Source: DASQBT01 sp049578545 (lineage in GTDB: Bacteria > Pseudomonadota > Gammaproteobacteria > Burkholderiales > Thiobacillaceae). From it: a stretch of DNA of 37,747 nucleotides. Below, one piece after another: positions 1 to 7,671 of the stretch. The position numbers were made by a program, and so were the translations under genes. The notes beneath the pieces were generated by a model, which saw nothing but the letters and a program-made list of their open reading frames with translations, was not told the origin of the DNA and did no database searches. Each line of letters begins with the position of its first letter. The first letter of the stretch is position 1. The stretch covers positions 1 through 37,747 of the forward strand of contig JBAUMF010000032.1 of the NCBI GenBank assembly GCA_049578545.1, given 5' to 3'.

Positions 1-133
1 CCACGCTAACGTACGGGCTTTGCCACCCAAGGCCTCACCGGGCTATCGTCTCGGCAACCGCAGAAGAAAATTTCCCCTGCTCAGTTTCCGATTCTTCTAC
101 GGAATCGGTGGATTGAACATACAAGGCATATCC

Positions 134-535
134 GTGAATATCACTGCCCGCCACTTTGCCGCTGCTCAATATACGGTCATGGCTGCGTTCGTGGTTGCCT
201 CTTGGTACACCATGCTCACACCATGGGAGCGTGCACTTGGCCAGCTAGAGTTCATATTTGCACCGAGTTATGAAAAACGAGAGTTTTTCATTTGGCTCGC
301 CATCACCAATTCGCTTACGGTAGTGGTTGCACTTGCATTTTGGTCCAAGTGCGCAGCGTCATACCCACTCGCTCCTTTGCTCGTTTGCGCTTTTGTTGGG
401 CTTCTTGCTTGGGCGATTTGGTCGTCTAACACAACATTTATTTTTGCTTACTCACTTGGCTGCATGCTCTCTATCTGGTCATGGTGGCAGCCTAACAAAT
501 CATTCAAGCGGGACGCGCTAAAGCGCGCCCCTTAA
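134..535 (+). CDS. Cassette-encoded four-helix membrane protein, unknown function
   Basis: The product is about 133 residues and mostly hydrophobic, with four likely membrane segments: around YTVMAAFVVASWYTML, FFIWLAITNSLTVVVALAFW, LAPLLVCAFVGLLAWAIW and TTFIFAYSLGCMLSIW. I chose the GTG at 134, which has AAGG about 7 bases upstream, over a TTG at 20 that would add an arginine-rich, unlikely N-terminus. The last residues (PNKSFKRDALKRAP) are read through the attC site, a common trait of cassette ORFs that end inside their recombination site. I do not recognise the family. Cassette genes usually lack their own promoter and depend on an upstream integron promoter; none is visible here. The frame is well supported, the start is not. 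Confidence 0.6.
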   Translation: MNITARHFAAAQYTVMAAFVVASWYTMLTPWERALGQLEFIFAPSYEKREFFIWLAITNSLTVVVALAFWSKCAASYPLAPLLVCAFVGLLAWAIWSSNTTFIFAYSLGCMLSIWSWWQPNKSFKRDALKRAP

Positions 536-550
536 TTCAAACGTTAGGGC
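490..550 (+). other. attC recombination site 1 (integron cassette)
   Basis: The site begins with R'' box GCCTAAC (490-496) and ends with R' box GTTAGGGC (543-550). Inside, ATTCAAG (from 503) pairs with CTTAAT (from 531) with one unpaired base, the extrahelical position expected of an attC. The centre is a GC-rich hairpin (about 510-531). The recombination point would be between G543 and T544. Confidence 0.85.
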
Positions 551-564
551 GCATCGACAGCACC

Positions 565-1602
565 ATGCTCTTCGCCTTCTCCGCCGGATCAACCGGCACT
601 GGTCCCGAACGATATGTCGCTTCCGTGCCCTTCGTTGTCGCACCTGGCGCATCGTTGAACACGCCGGCAGATCCTGTAAGCCGCACTGTGGGCGACTCGA
701 GCCTAACACTCGAGAGACTTCAGTTGCTCTACTCGCTGACCCTGGGACCATTTCAAACAGAACGCGAAGCAGACGGCGGCTTGGACTTGGTTGCGGCCGC
801 ACTACTCTGGGCTTCCTTGGTCCTAGGCGTGGGCATCCAATACGCTAAGGCGCGCAAACCGGCAACGCTTTTCGATGCATCACAGCCGATTCCCGATTCG
901 GAGCCAATGGGCTACATCCGAAACGTCCGCGGATGGGAAGCGGCGGACGGCCACTATGAAGCCGAGCATGCGACTGCCCGCCCCGATCACAAGAGGCTCA
1001 TCCGCAGGGAAGTGGGCCGCGCCACTATCACAGTCGGGGTCAACAGCGACAACCTTCTCGAATGCCTTGAACAGGCTCTCTTGTTCCCGAACCTCCGCGC
1101 CGTAGTCACCGATGACAAACTGAAACTGGCGATAGAACTCTATGCAGGCCATCGCTTTGAACTCAGCGAGAACGCGCAGTTCATTGCCTTGGTAACCGCG
1201 CTGGAAGCGCTCTTGCCCGGCGTGGATGTCTCTCCTGCCGCGATAGCTGTGATTGGCGAGGCCACCGAACTGGTCCGCGAAACTCGTGATCAGCAGCCCC
1301 GGGAGTGTGAGCAGTGGATAGAACTCGATCGATTGCTTTCGCGCGTAAACCAGTTGAAGTACGAGGCCATTGGCACTTCGATGCGAAGGTTTGCAGAGTC
1401 CGTCATCCTCCGCAATCCGGAACTCGGTGATGCAGCGGTGGTCGCTTCCAGTCTGCGTGATGCGTATTCCTCCCGTAGCCGTCTGCTCCATAACGGAATC
1501 TCTGACCAAGCTGCGATCGGCGCGCACCTGGGGTTTTTGCGTGAGTTCGTTCCTCGCCTGCTTCGAGTCCTATTCGAAGAGGCGTCCGGGGCGAGGCCGT
1601 AG
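565..1602 (+). CDS. Cassette-encoded HEPN-domain (Apea-like) protein
   Basis: The protein has 345 residues. The C-terminal part (about 200-335) looks like an Apea-like HEPN helical domain: a stretch FIALVTALEALLPG resembles the first helix, and SRSRLLHNG near residue 309 contains the R-x4-H motif that in active HEPN proteins forms the RNase site. The N-terminal half has one possible hydrophobic helix (LVAAALLWASLVLGVGIQYA) and is otherwise unrecognised. The ATG lies 21 bases after the attC recombination point, and the stop lies 16 bases before the next R'' box, which is a typical cassette layout. HEPN proteins are often toxins or defence RNases, but whether this one is active is inference. 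No partner antitoxin ORF is visible in the same cassette. Confidence 0.7.
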   Translation: MLFAFSAGSTGTGPERYVASVPFVVAPGASLNTPADPVSRTVGDSSLTLERLQLLYSLTLGPFQTEREADGGLDLVAAALLWASLVLGVGIQYAKARKPATLFDASQPIPDSEPMGYIRNVRGWEAADGHYEAEHATARPDHKRLIRREVGRATITVGVNSDNLLECLEQALLFPNLRAVVTDDKLKLAIELYAGHRFELSENAQFIALVTALEALLPGVDVSPAAIAVIGEATELVRETRDQQPRECEQWIELDRLLSRVNQLKYEAIGTSMRRFAESVILRNPELGDAAVVASSLRDAYSSRSRLLHNGISDQAAIGAHLGFLREFVPRLLRVLFEEASGARP

Positions 1603-1618
1603 TCACAGGCAGGCATGC

Positions 1619-1697
1619 GCCCTAACCCGCGGCTCAACCGGACAGTTCACAGCCGGCTTCGCCGTCTGCGGTCAGCAGGTTAGCCGCAACTACAAGG
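1619..1697 (+). other. attC site 2, R' box eroded
   Basis: R'' GCCCTAAC (1619-1626) is the exact complement of the GTTAGGGC that opens this cassette at 543-550. CGCGGCTCAACCGG (1628-1641) pairs with GGTTAGCCGC (1678-1687) with one extrahelical base. The end reads AACTACAAGGGC instead of AACGTTRRRY, so the R' box seems lost. The arms are nearly identical to those of attC site 3. Confidence 0.8.
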
Positions 1698-1880
1698 GCT
1701 TCCCCGGATTCGCAAGTGCGCGTGCTGTTTTTTTAGTTCATCGTTGTTCTCCTGATCTGATTCAGGTTGCGCTGCTGGCATCGTGCGAGAAGGTGAAGGA
1801 CTGCGAAACTACAACCGGTCATGTTGGGCAATTCGTCCCGACCCTGATGAAAGACGCGCGCCGGGACCTCAATCGTTAGT
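1698..1880 (+). other. ORF-poor cassette remnant with a degenerate attC end
   Basis: No convincing gene lies between attC 2 and the first insertion sequence. Near its end, CAATTCGTCCCG (about 1829-1842) can pair imperfectly with CGGGACCTCAATCG, followed by an R'-like CGTTAG (about 1873-1879), so this may be the left part of an attC whose R' box was separated by the IS. No good R'' box is visible, so the call is tentative. Confidence 0.35.
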
Positions 1881-3171
1881 CGGGAATGGTTTCTTCCCCT
1901 TGAGCTAATCAGGCGCTCCCGGCGCGGGTCCAACCCCCTTCACATCAACGCTGGCCGTGCATCGGTGATTCCTGGCCGCCATCCGGCGGCTTCCTCATTT
2001 TTTTCCCTTTCTTTGCAGACGCTTTTCCGACGCGTCAGGCAGCGCACGGATTCAGGCGAAAGTCTTCGCCGTATTTCAGCACGGCCCAGGCAAGCCGCGC
2101 ATTCTTCGCGGCAATGGCGACCACGGTGCGCCAGTAGCCGCGCCGCTCTTGCAGGCCGCGCACCCAGCGACTGAAGCCGTCCTGTTTGTCGCCCAGCCCA
2201 GCCAGAATGGCTTGCGCGCCCATAACGAGAAGACTGCGCAGGTAAGGGTCCCCGGCCGTGGTGATCCGCCCCAGGCGAGCCTTCTTGCCACTGCTGTATT
2301 GCCCCGGTGTGAGCCCGATCCAGGCCGCCACCTGTCGGCCGTTCTTAAAGTCGTGGCCACAGCCGATACTGGCCAGAAGCGCACTGGCGGTGACCGGGCC
2401 GATGCCGGGACGGTGCATCAGGCGTTGGCTGCGCGCATCGTCGCGTGCCGCCTGGGCAATGGCGCGGTTGTACTCAACAATCCGCGCATCGAGCTGATCG
2501 GCGTGGGCCAGCAGGTCGCCGATGCAGCGGTTGGCATAGCCCGGCAGGGCTTCGAGATGCGCGCCGATCTCCCGGCGCAGACAGGCGACTTTCTGCGGCA
2601 GGGCAATGCCGAATTCGGCAGTGAGGCCGCGCAGGCGGTTGTAGGTCGCCGTGCGCTCCTCGACGAAGCCTTGCCGGGTGCGATGCAGGCAGAGAATGAT
2701 CTGCTGGTGTTCTTCCTTGATCGGGACGAAGCGCATCTTCGGCCGGGTGACGGCTTCGCAGATGGCCGCCGCGTCCGCCGCGTCGTTCTTGCCGCGGCGG
2801 CCAGACATGCGGTACGGGGCGACGAACTTCGGCGCCATCAGCTTCACCGTGTGGCCGTGCTGGCGAAACAGACGGGCCCAATGGTGCGCCCCGGAGCAGG
2901 CCCCACGCCGATCAGGCACGGCGGCAGTTGGGCAATCAGCACCAACAGGTGCTCGCGCGCGACCTTGGGTCTGACCAGCACCGCCTTGCCGTTTCCATCG
3001 ACCCCGTGGACCGCAAAAACATTCTTGGCGAGATCGATGCCTATCGTGATAATGCTCATGAACTTCCCCTTTCGAGTTTAGTAAATGGACGACTTCGCAA
3101 TCACCATTTTGGCATTCCGTTGCCCTGCGGCTTTCACGCCGCTTCCTCGGGACGGGGAAGTCCCTTTCATT
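1881..3171 (-). mobile_element. IS110/IS1111-type insertion sequence (copy A), frameshifted
   Basis: The element carries one IS110-family transposase on the minus strand. The right end holds CGGGGAAGTCCCT (about 3153-3165); the left end holds TGGTTTCTTCCCC (about 1887-1899). In reverse complement these share a GGNCTTCCCC core, a plausible subterminal inverted repeat of the IS1111 kind. Immediately outside the right end is ATTTGTTAGGCCC, an attC R' box, and immediately outside the left end is CGTTAG. The element therefore appears inserted at an attC R' box. Exact ends are estimates to within a few bases. No target duplication is seen, as usual for this group. Confidence 0.75.
2035..3059 (-). 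pseudogene. IS110-family transposase with one frameshift (copy A)
   Basis: The N-terminal part starts MSIITIGIDLAKNVFAVHG at 3059 and contains the first catalytic aspartate (IDLAKN) of the DEDD RuvC-like domain. The reading frame shifts near 2900: CLIGV should continue into ACSGAHHWARLF, but that is in another frame, consistent with loss of one base in GTGGGGCC. The shift falls at the codon expected to supply the catalytic glutamate. The rest is intact, with NDAADAAAI (DEDD) and the C-terminal transposase_20 region (RPGIGPVTASALLASIG, then GRQVAAWIGLTPGQYSSG). Total length with the shift repaired is about 341 residues, normal for the family. It is probably inactive unless the missing base is a sequencing error. 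Confidence 0.85.
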
Positions 3172-3205
3172 TGTTAGGCCCTGGAAGTACAGAGAGGAGA
3201 GCACG

Positions 3206-3550
3206 ATGAGCAACGAACAGGTGGCACCAGAGACGAAGGGTGTTACGGTGAAGTTACTTGCAACGGTTGACCTTGGCCCTGAGATCGAGGGCATGGCAGG
3301 GCGCCAACTTCGAATGCGTATGGTGACCATCGAGCCTGGGGGCGTCTTCGGCCCGATTCACGACCATAAAGACAGACCAGGCACCGTCTACATACTGCAA
3401 GGAACGATCACTGACCATCGAAATGGAGTCGCTACGGACTATGGGCCGGGAGTGGGCTGGCCCGAGGATAGGAACACCACACACTGGCTTGAGAACAGAG
3501 GAACGATTCCGGCGGTGGAGATCTCGGTCGATATAGTCAGGCAAGAGTAA
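3206..3550 (+). CDS. Cassette-encoded cupin-fold protein
   Basis: This is a 114-residue single-domain cupin. The first cupin motif is visible around IEPGGVFGPIHDHKDRPGTVYILQG (residues about 43-67), with two histidines and a glycine-rich turn. The second motif is around NTTHWLENRG (about 92-101) with one histidine. These histidines probably bind a metal. The substrate is unknown; small stand-alone cupins may act as isomerases, dioxygenases or sensors. A strong ribosome site (GAGGAG) precedes the ATG by about 8 bases. The gene sits 31 bases after the cassette start and 26 bases before its attC. Confidence 0.8.
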   Translation: MSNEQVAPETKGVTVKLLATVDLGPEIEGMAGRQLRMRMVTIEPGGVFGPIHDHKDRPGTVYILQGTITDHRNGVATDYGPGVGWPEDRNTTHWLENRGTIPAVEISVDIVRQE

Positions 3551-3576
3551 GCTCAGGCCCGACCGTGTTAGATGTC

Positions 3577-3657
3577 GGGCCTGACACGCGGCTCAACCGG
3601 ACGCGCTTCAGTCGGCTTCGCCTCCTTTCGCGCGCCGGTTAGCCACAACGTTGGGCC
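3577..3657 (+). other. attC recombination site 3
   Basis: R'' GGGCCTGAC (3577-3585) complements the cassette opening GTTAGGCCC at 3173-3182 with one mismatch. CGCGGCTCAACCGG (3587-3600) pairs with CCGGTTAGCC (3635-3644) with one extrahelical base. R' GTTGGGCC is at 3650-3657, so the next cassette starts at 3651. Confidence 0.85.
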
Positions 3658-3674
3658 TATTCAAGGTTGCCGCA

Positions 3675-4319
3675 ATGACTGATCTCTTTCCGCCTTGGCC
3701 TGCGTTCTCCGCGTTCCTTCTTGCGAGCTTTGTCCTCGCCGTAACGCCTGGGCCTGGCGTGATCTACATCGTTACGCGCAGCCTTGTTCAGGGGCGCCGT
3801 TCCGGGTTGGCCTCGGTGGCCGGTGTCGCCCTCGGCAACCTTGGCAACGCGCTTGCTGCTTCGGTCGGTCTTGCAGCTTTGTTCGCCGTTTCTTCACTCG
3901 CGTTCTCCGTAGTCAAGTACATCGGCGCCCTCTACCTTGCCTACCTCGGCGTGAAAATGCTCCGTTCCTCCCCCGTCGAGAATTCAACCGCTATTCCCGC
4001 TGTAGCGCCACTTAAGCGCGTCTTTCGGGATGGGTTCGTTGTTGCTCTGCTTAATCCCAAGACTACCGTTTTCTTCGCTGCTTTTCTGCCACAGTTCCTG
4101 AGCCCCAATGCGTCACCCATGTTTCAGAGCATGGCGCTTGGTTTTCTCTTCGTGGCAATCGCCGCAGTAACCGACAGCGCCTATGCTTTTGCCGCTGGTG
4201 CGGCTGCGCCAGTATTGCGCCGCAGCGTTGTTCGCCGCATCGGTCGGCGTCTCTGCGGTGGAGTGTTCATCGGTCTTGGCGTCTTCACTGCGCTGGCGGG
4301 GTCGCGCGGTGCCAAATAG
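3675..4319 (+). CDS. Cassette-encoded LysE/RhtB-family exporter
   Basis: The 214-residue integral membrane protein is of the LysE/RhtB family, whose members export amino acids or their derivatives. It has the usual length and five to six hydrophobic segments. The family signature near the N-terminus is present: VLAVTPGPGVIYIVTRSLVQGRRSGLASVAG matches the conserved PGP followed by G-x-x-x-G. The NPK motif of the central loop is visible as LLNPKTTVFFAAFLPQF. I chose ATG 3675 with AAGG upstream; a TTG at 3651 coincides with the recombination point and is unlikely. The stop overlaps the R'' box of the following attC. The substrate cannot be told from sequence. Confidence 0.88.
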   Translation: MTDLFPPWPAFSAFLLASFVLAVTPGPGVIYIVTRSLVQGRRSGLASVAGVALGNLGNALAASVGLAALFAVSSLAFSVVKYIGALYLAYLGVKMLRSSPVENSTAIPAVAPLKRVFRDGFVVALLNPKTTVFFAAFLPQFLSPNASPMFQSMALGFLFVAIAAVTDSAYAFAAGAAAPVLRRSVVRRIGRRLCGGVFIGLGVFTALAGSRGAK

Positions 4320-4333
4320 GCCCAACAAGTCGT
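4319..4333 (+). other. attC site 4, left part (split by IS copy B)
   Basis: R'' GGCCCAAC (4319-4326) is the exact complement of GTTGGGCC that opens the LysE cassette at 3650-3657. It is followed by AAGTCGT and then the terminal repeat of an insertion sequence. The other part of the attC resumes at about 5776. Confidence 0.8.
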
Positions 4334-4336
4334 ATA

Positions 4337-4348
4337 TGGACTCCCCCC
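4337..4348 (+). repeat. Left terminal inverted repeat of IS copy B
   Basis: TGGACTCCCCCC; imperfect inverted match to the right end at 5763-5774. Confidence 0.75.
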
Positions 4349-4599
4349 AAAAGCAAGGAAACTGATCGATAGGGTTGGCTGGTTGGAATTGCGTGCAGTC
4401 GTATATCCGGCATCTGATGTGGGTTCTTTGTGACCCGTGCCGACATGGAATCTGCTCACGGCGCGCCAATCGTTACAAGCGGCAGCTTGGGTGCCGGCAG
4501 AGTTACCGGCGTCAGTCCGTGATGAGGCAATCGTAGTAGCCATGATGGGCGATCAGTCTCTGCGCAAACGCGAGGCGGTCATGCTGTTTCCTTCCTTGC

Positions 4600-5687
4600 T
4601 CAACCTGCCACGGCATAGGCCGTACGGTTCGTCTTCTTGTTCTCCTCCCGTCGTGTCAGGCTGCCATACGGTTCATGATCGCGCAGCACCGCATAACAGA
4701 TGCGCGCCAGTTTGTTGGCCAGGGCACAGGTGGTCTTGTTGTGGTTGGTTCACCCCTGCACTCTGAGCGCCCAGTCTTTCAAATCGTCGATCTGTCGGTT
4801 GGCCTGGCGGGCCACGGTGGCTGCCCTCAGGACCGCGCGGGCGTCATGGGTGAGCAGCATCCTCAGGTAACGGTCGCCGCGTTTGGAGATGCGCCCCAGG
4901 TGTCGTGTGCTGCCGGAGGAATATTCCTTGGGCGTGAGCCCGAACCAGCTGGCGAAGTGCCGGGCATTGCGATAATGACTGACCTCGCCGGAGGTCGCCG
5001 CCACCATGGCCGTGGCGGTCAGGAGTCCGATGCCCGGAATGGTGAGGAGTTGCTTGCAGGCAGGACTGTGTTGGGCCAGCTCGGTCAGTTCACGCTCCAA
5101 CTGGGCAATGCGTGCTTCAAGCAAGCGGATTTCCTCGATCAGGAGTTTCATGGCGCCACGGATCAGATCCGGTATGGCGGAAGCTGGATCAGCCAGGACG
5201 CGACTGATCGCTTCCACCCCGGTGCGGGAACCCTGGGGTATGGAGAGACCGAATTCCCGGCAGAAGCCGCGGAGCGCATTGATGCGGCTGGTACGCGTCC
5301 CCATCCACAGCGAGCGGGTGCGGTGCAGCCCCTGCAAGGCCTGCTGTTCAATTGACTTCACCCTGACCGGTGCAATGTCGGATGCACGGGCCGCTTCAAG
5401 CAATGCCGTTGCATCCGCGGCATCGGTCTTGTTGCGCTTCACGCAGGCGCGAACATATCTGGCCGACAGGAGCTTCACTTCAATGCCCAGCCCCATGAGC
5501 TATCGTGCCCAATGGTGGGCGGAGCCGCAGGCTTCCATGATGATGAGGGAGATGTCGCGATTCTGAAACCAGCGCTCGAACTGGCTACGGGTAAGGCGGT
5601 GGGTTTCAATCACTTTCCACCGTGAATCAGCGAGGCCAGCTGAAACACGCTCTTTGCCAGGTCAACGGTGACGGTAGTAGCATTCAT
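4600..5687 (-). pseudogene. IS110-family transposase with three lesions (copy B)
   Basis: Read from ATG 5687, the protein begins MNATTVTVDLAKSVFQLA, the first DEDD motif. It then loses frame and resumes as ADSRWKVIETHRLTRSQF. After MEACGSAHHWAR an in-frame TAG interrupts it, and LMGLGIEVKLLSARYVRA follows. NKTDAADATALLEAAR supplies the next DEDD residues, and the C-terminal transposase_20 region is clear (IPGIGLLTATAMVAA, ASWFGLTPKEYSSG). A second in-frame TGA follows ALRVQG, yet NHNKTTCALANKLARICYAV continues the family sequence to a stop at 4600. One frameshift and two nonsense codons mean the copy is dead. The longest open stretch is 4750-5496. Confidence 0.85.
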
Positions 5688-5762
5688 GTCCGACTCCTTT
5701 CGTTGAAGACATCTGATCCCCATCCCCATGAAGACCAGTTATGCCAACTATGGCAACAAAAA

Positions 5763-5774
5763 GCGGGGGGTTCA
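5763..5774 (-). repeat. Right terminal inverted repeat of IS copy B
   Basis: GCGGGGGGTTCA on the plus strand; its reverse complement TGAACCCCCCGC aligns imperfectly with the left repeat at 4337-4348. Confidence 0.7.
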
Positions 5775-5775
5775 T

Positions 5776-5828
5776 CCCGTCATTCAAGCGGACGACCTTG
5801 ATCTGCCGGGTACGTTTACGTTGGGCGC
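5776..5828 (+). other. attC site 4, right part (resumes after IS copy B)
   Basis: The sequence CCCGTCATTCAAGCGGACG resumes the attC arm and the R' box GTTGGGCG lies at 5820-5827. The inner left arm is less well conserved than in attC 1 or 3. The next cassette starts at 5821. Confidence 0.65.
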
Positions 5829-5857
5829 TTTGATTCATTACATTGTTGGGGGCTTCT

Positions 5858-6337
5858 ATGATTCAACCAGATCAATCACCAATTTCAGAACGAGAGCTTG
5901 TCTTGGAGCGACTTATAGATGTTGCGCCAGATAAACTTTTCAGAGCATGGACGGAGCCAGAATTGCTGGTTCAGTGGTTCACTCCCAGACCCTGGACAGT
6001 TTCTTCCGCGCACCTCGATGTTCGTCCTGGTGGTTCAAGCCTGATTATCATGCGTAGCCCAGAAGGCCAGGAATTTCCAAATCGAGGCATCTACCTTGAT
6101 GTCATCAAGAACAAGCGCCTTGTTTTTACTGATGCATACATTGACGCATGGACTCCTTCGGAAAAACCATTTATGACGGCCACCATTACATTCAACGCTG
6201 AAGACGGGAGAACAAAGTATGTTGCGCGGGTTCAGCACTGGAGTGTTGCTGATCGCGAAGCTCACGAAAAAATGGGATTTCACGAGGGCTGGTCAAAAGC
6301 AACCGATCAACTCGTTACCTTGGCAGCCACACTTTGA
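5858..6337 (+). CDS. Cassette-encoded SRPBCC (AHSA1-like) protein
   Basis: The 159-residue protein is of the SRPBCC superfamily, AHSA1/activator-of-Hsp90 C-terminal-like branch. The typical opening is visible (LVLERLIDVAPDKLFRAWTEPELLVQWF), followed by the PW-V-S-A-DVRPGG strand, a central FTDAYIDAW and a C-terminal helix with HEKMGFHEGWSKATDQL. Such proteins bind hydrophobic ligands in a helix-grip fold; this subgroup is often annotated as polyketide cyclase-like without a tested function. ATG 5858 has a G-rich stretch 7 bases upstream and is preferred to the TTG codons at 5843 and 5846. The gene is flanked by matching cassette boundaries. Confidence 0.85.
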   Translation: MIQPDQSPISERELVLERLIDVAPDKLFRAWTEPELLVQWFTPRPWTVSSAHLDVRPGGSSLIIMRSPEGQEFPNRGIYLDVIKNKRLVFTDAYIDAWTPSEKPFMTATITFNAEDGRTKYVARVQHWSVADREAHEKMGFHEGWSKATDQLVTLAATL

Positions 6338-6343
6338 GACAGA

Positions 6344-6407
6344 CGCCCAACCCATCGATCCAGGGGACACGCCGCAAACGGCGTGTCCCTGACCTCAAAC
6401 GCTAGCA
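6344..6407 (+). other. attC recombination site 5
   Basis: R'' CGCCCAAC (6344-6351) exactly complements GTTGGGCG that opens the cassette at 5820-5827. The stem CAGGGGACACGCCG (from about 6361) pairs with CGGCGTGTCCCTG (to about 6392) around a CAAA loop, with one unpaired base. The R' box is degenerate (CGCTAGCA, about 6400-6407). Confidence 0.82.
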
Positions 6408-6434
6408 ATCGCGTTCCACCACCAAGGATCAACC

Positions 6435-7235
6435 ATGCCTCAAGGCCCCATCTCTGACACGTGGGAGAGCGGCAGCCCCTATGAGCAATACGTGGGGCGC
6501 TGGAGCAGGCGCGTGGCGCCGCTCTTCTTGTCTTGGCTACGAATCCCACCTGAGCGAAGATGGGTGGATGTCGGATCTGGAACTGGGGCACTCTGTGCGG
6601 CCATTCTGGACGGCTGTTCACCGTCGGCGGTAACTGGCGTAGAGTCTTCCGAGGGATTCCTGAAAGCGGCGCACGCCAACCTGTCGAGTCGCGCGACCCT
6701 AACCCAAGGTACCGCTGCCACGATCCCCCTCGGCGACCGGACGGCAGACGTTGTGGTGTGCGGCTTGGTGCTCAATTTCGTTCCGGACGTGGGTGCCGCG
6801 CTGGCCGAGATGGCACGCGTGCTGAAAAGCGGGGGCACTCTCGGTGGCTACGTCTGGGACTACTCGGACAGGATGGAACTGATCCGCCACTTCTGGGACG
6901 CAGCCGCTGAACTTGACCCAGACTCCGCGAAGCTCGATGAGGGGGTTCGCTTTCCGCTTTGCAAGCCCGAAGCACTGCTGGCCGCCCTGCGCGATGCGGG
7001 CCTGCGCTCGCCCGAGGTTACGGCGATCGACGTACCAACGGAGTTTCCGACCTTCGACGCCTACTGGTCGCCGTTCCTTGGCGGGCAGGGCCCGGCCCCA
7101 GCGTATGCAATGTCGCTCGATCAATCCGCGCGAACGAGGCTGCGTGATCGACTGCGAGAACGCCTGCCGATCGCGCCGGATGGCTCGGTCGCCTTGGTCG
7201 CGCGGGCGTGGGCCTTTCGAGCGTCCAGCGCGTAG
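6435..7235 (+). CDS. Cassette-encoded class I SAM-dependent methyltransferase
   Basis: The protein has 266 residues. Motif I for SAM binding is WVDVGSGTGAL (about residues 43-53), an acidic end of strand 2 follows (VTGVESSEGFL), and the motif IV/post region is TADVVVCGLVLNFVPDVGAALAEMARVLKSGG, as in UbiE/COQ5-like enzymes. The C-terminal half (DAYWSPFLGGQGPAPAYAMSL) is typical of small-molecule methyltransferases of unknown substrate. Start at ATG 6435 is supported by AAGGA 6 bases upstream. It follows attC 5 by 27 bases. The target molecule is not determinable. Confidence 0.88.
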   Translation: MPQGPISDTWESGSPYEQYVGRWSRRVAPLFLSWLRIPPERRWVDVGSGTGALCAAILDGCSPSAVTGVESSEGFLKAAHANLSSRATLTQGTAATIPLGDRTADVVVCGLVLNFVPDVGAALAEMARVLKSGGTLGGYVWDYSDRMELIRHFWDAAAELDPDSAKLDEGVRFPLCKPEALLAALRDAGLRSPEVTAIDVPTEFPTFDAYWSPFLGGQGPAPAYAMSLDQSARTRLRDRLRERLPIAPDGSVALVARAWAFRASSA

Positions 7236-7243
7236 CGGATGAT

Positions 7244-7250
7244 GCCTAAC
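7244..7250 (+). other. Isolated R''-like box, possible truncated attC
   Basis: GCCTAAC lies 9 bases after the methyltransferase stop, where an attC should begin, and its reverse complement with following bases (GTTAGGCATC) resembles the cassette opening GCTAGCAATC at 6401. No inner stem or R' box follows before the next ATG at 7271, so the site seems deleted. Confidence 0.45.
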
Positions 7251-7270
7251 CGGTTTACGCGGCACTGGCC

Positions 7271-7591
7271 ATGAACGCGCCACGAGACACCGCTCGCTCA
7301 TCAAACATCCGCATTCTGCGCTGGTTCGCGGCATTGATCAGCCTTACGCTTATAGCCGCAGGTGCACTTGCCTTCTTCAGCCAGTACGCACCCGAAAGAT
7401 CTGCTCCGCACGCCATGACTCATGCGCTCTATGATAGTGATGCAAGGACCTTCGGAGCCACGTTGATCCTGCTCGGACTATCATTGCTTGCAGTATTCGC
7501 GACGTCGGCACGGGTTGCCACATGGTGGATCGCTGCGACGATTGCATTTGCACTGATTAATCTTGTTTTCGGCTCTCGTATATGGGGCTGA
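7271..7591 (+). CDS. Small integral membrane protein, unknown function
   Basis: The 106-residue protein has a short polar, arginine-containing N-terminus and about three hydrophobic segments: FAALISLTLIAAGALAFFSQY, FGATLILLGLSLLAVFATSA and VATWWIAATIAFALINLVFGS. I do not recognise a family. It begins 36 bases after the methyltransferase, in place of the attC expected there, so the two may be a fused two-gene cassette. No strong ribosome site is visible before the ATG, which weakens the start call. Confidence 0.55.
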   Translation: MNAPRDTARSSNIRILRWFAALISLTLIAAGALAFFSQYAPERSAPHAMTHALYDSDARTFGATLILLGLSLLAVFATSARVATWWIAATIAFALINLVFGSRIWG

Positions 7592-7671
7592 CTTCCTGTA
7601 ATTCGTTAAAGCCGAGGGCGCATTGCTCATGCCTCACTTCGCCACACTCTTGAGGAACCTGCGGTCCGACT

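Larger units (their letters stand above)
4334..5777 (-). mobile_element. IS110/IS1111-type insertion sequence (copy B) inside an attC
   Basis: The element is about 1.44 kb and carries a decayed IS110-family transposase on the minus strand. Terminal repeats are TGGACTCCCCCC on the left and GCGGGGGGTTCA on the right; the left repeat resembles the conserved IS1111-group terminus. The left flank ends in an attC R'' box plus AAGTC; the right flank continues with GTCATTCAAGCGGACG, which matches the corresponding part of attC 1 (TCATTCAAGCGG). Insertion therefore split an attC between R'' and the inner arm. The 260 bases between the left end and the transposase remnant hold no other gene. Confidence 0.82.

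Noticed and set aside
1370..1879. 169-codon plus-strand ORF overlapping the HEPN gene end and attC 2
   Set aside because: It runs through the HEPN gene in another frame and across an attC; composition is unlike a protein.
2149..3081. 310-codon plus-strand ORF opposite the IS copy A transposase
   Set aside because: The minus strand carries clear IS110 family motifs; the plus-strand product has no recognisable motifs and is an antisense shadow.
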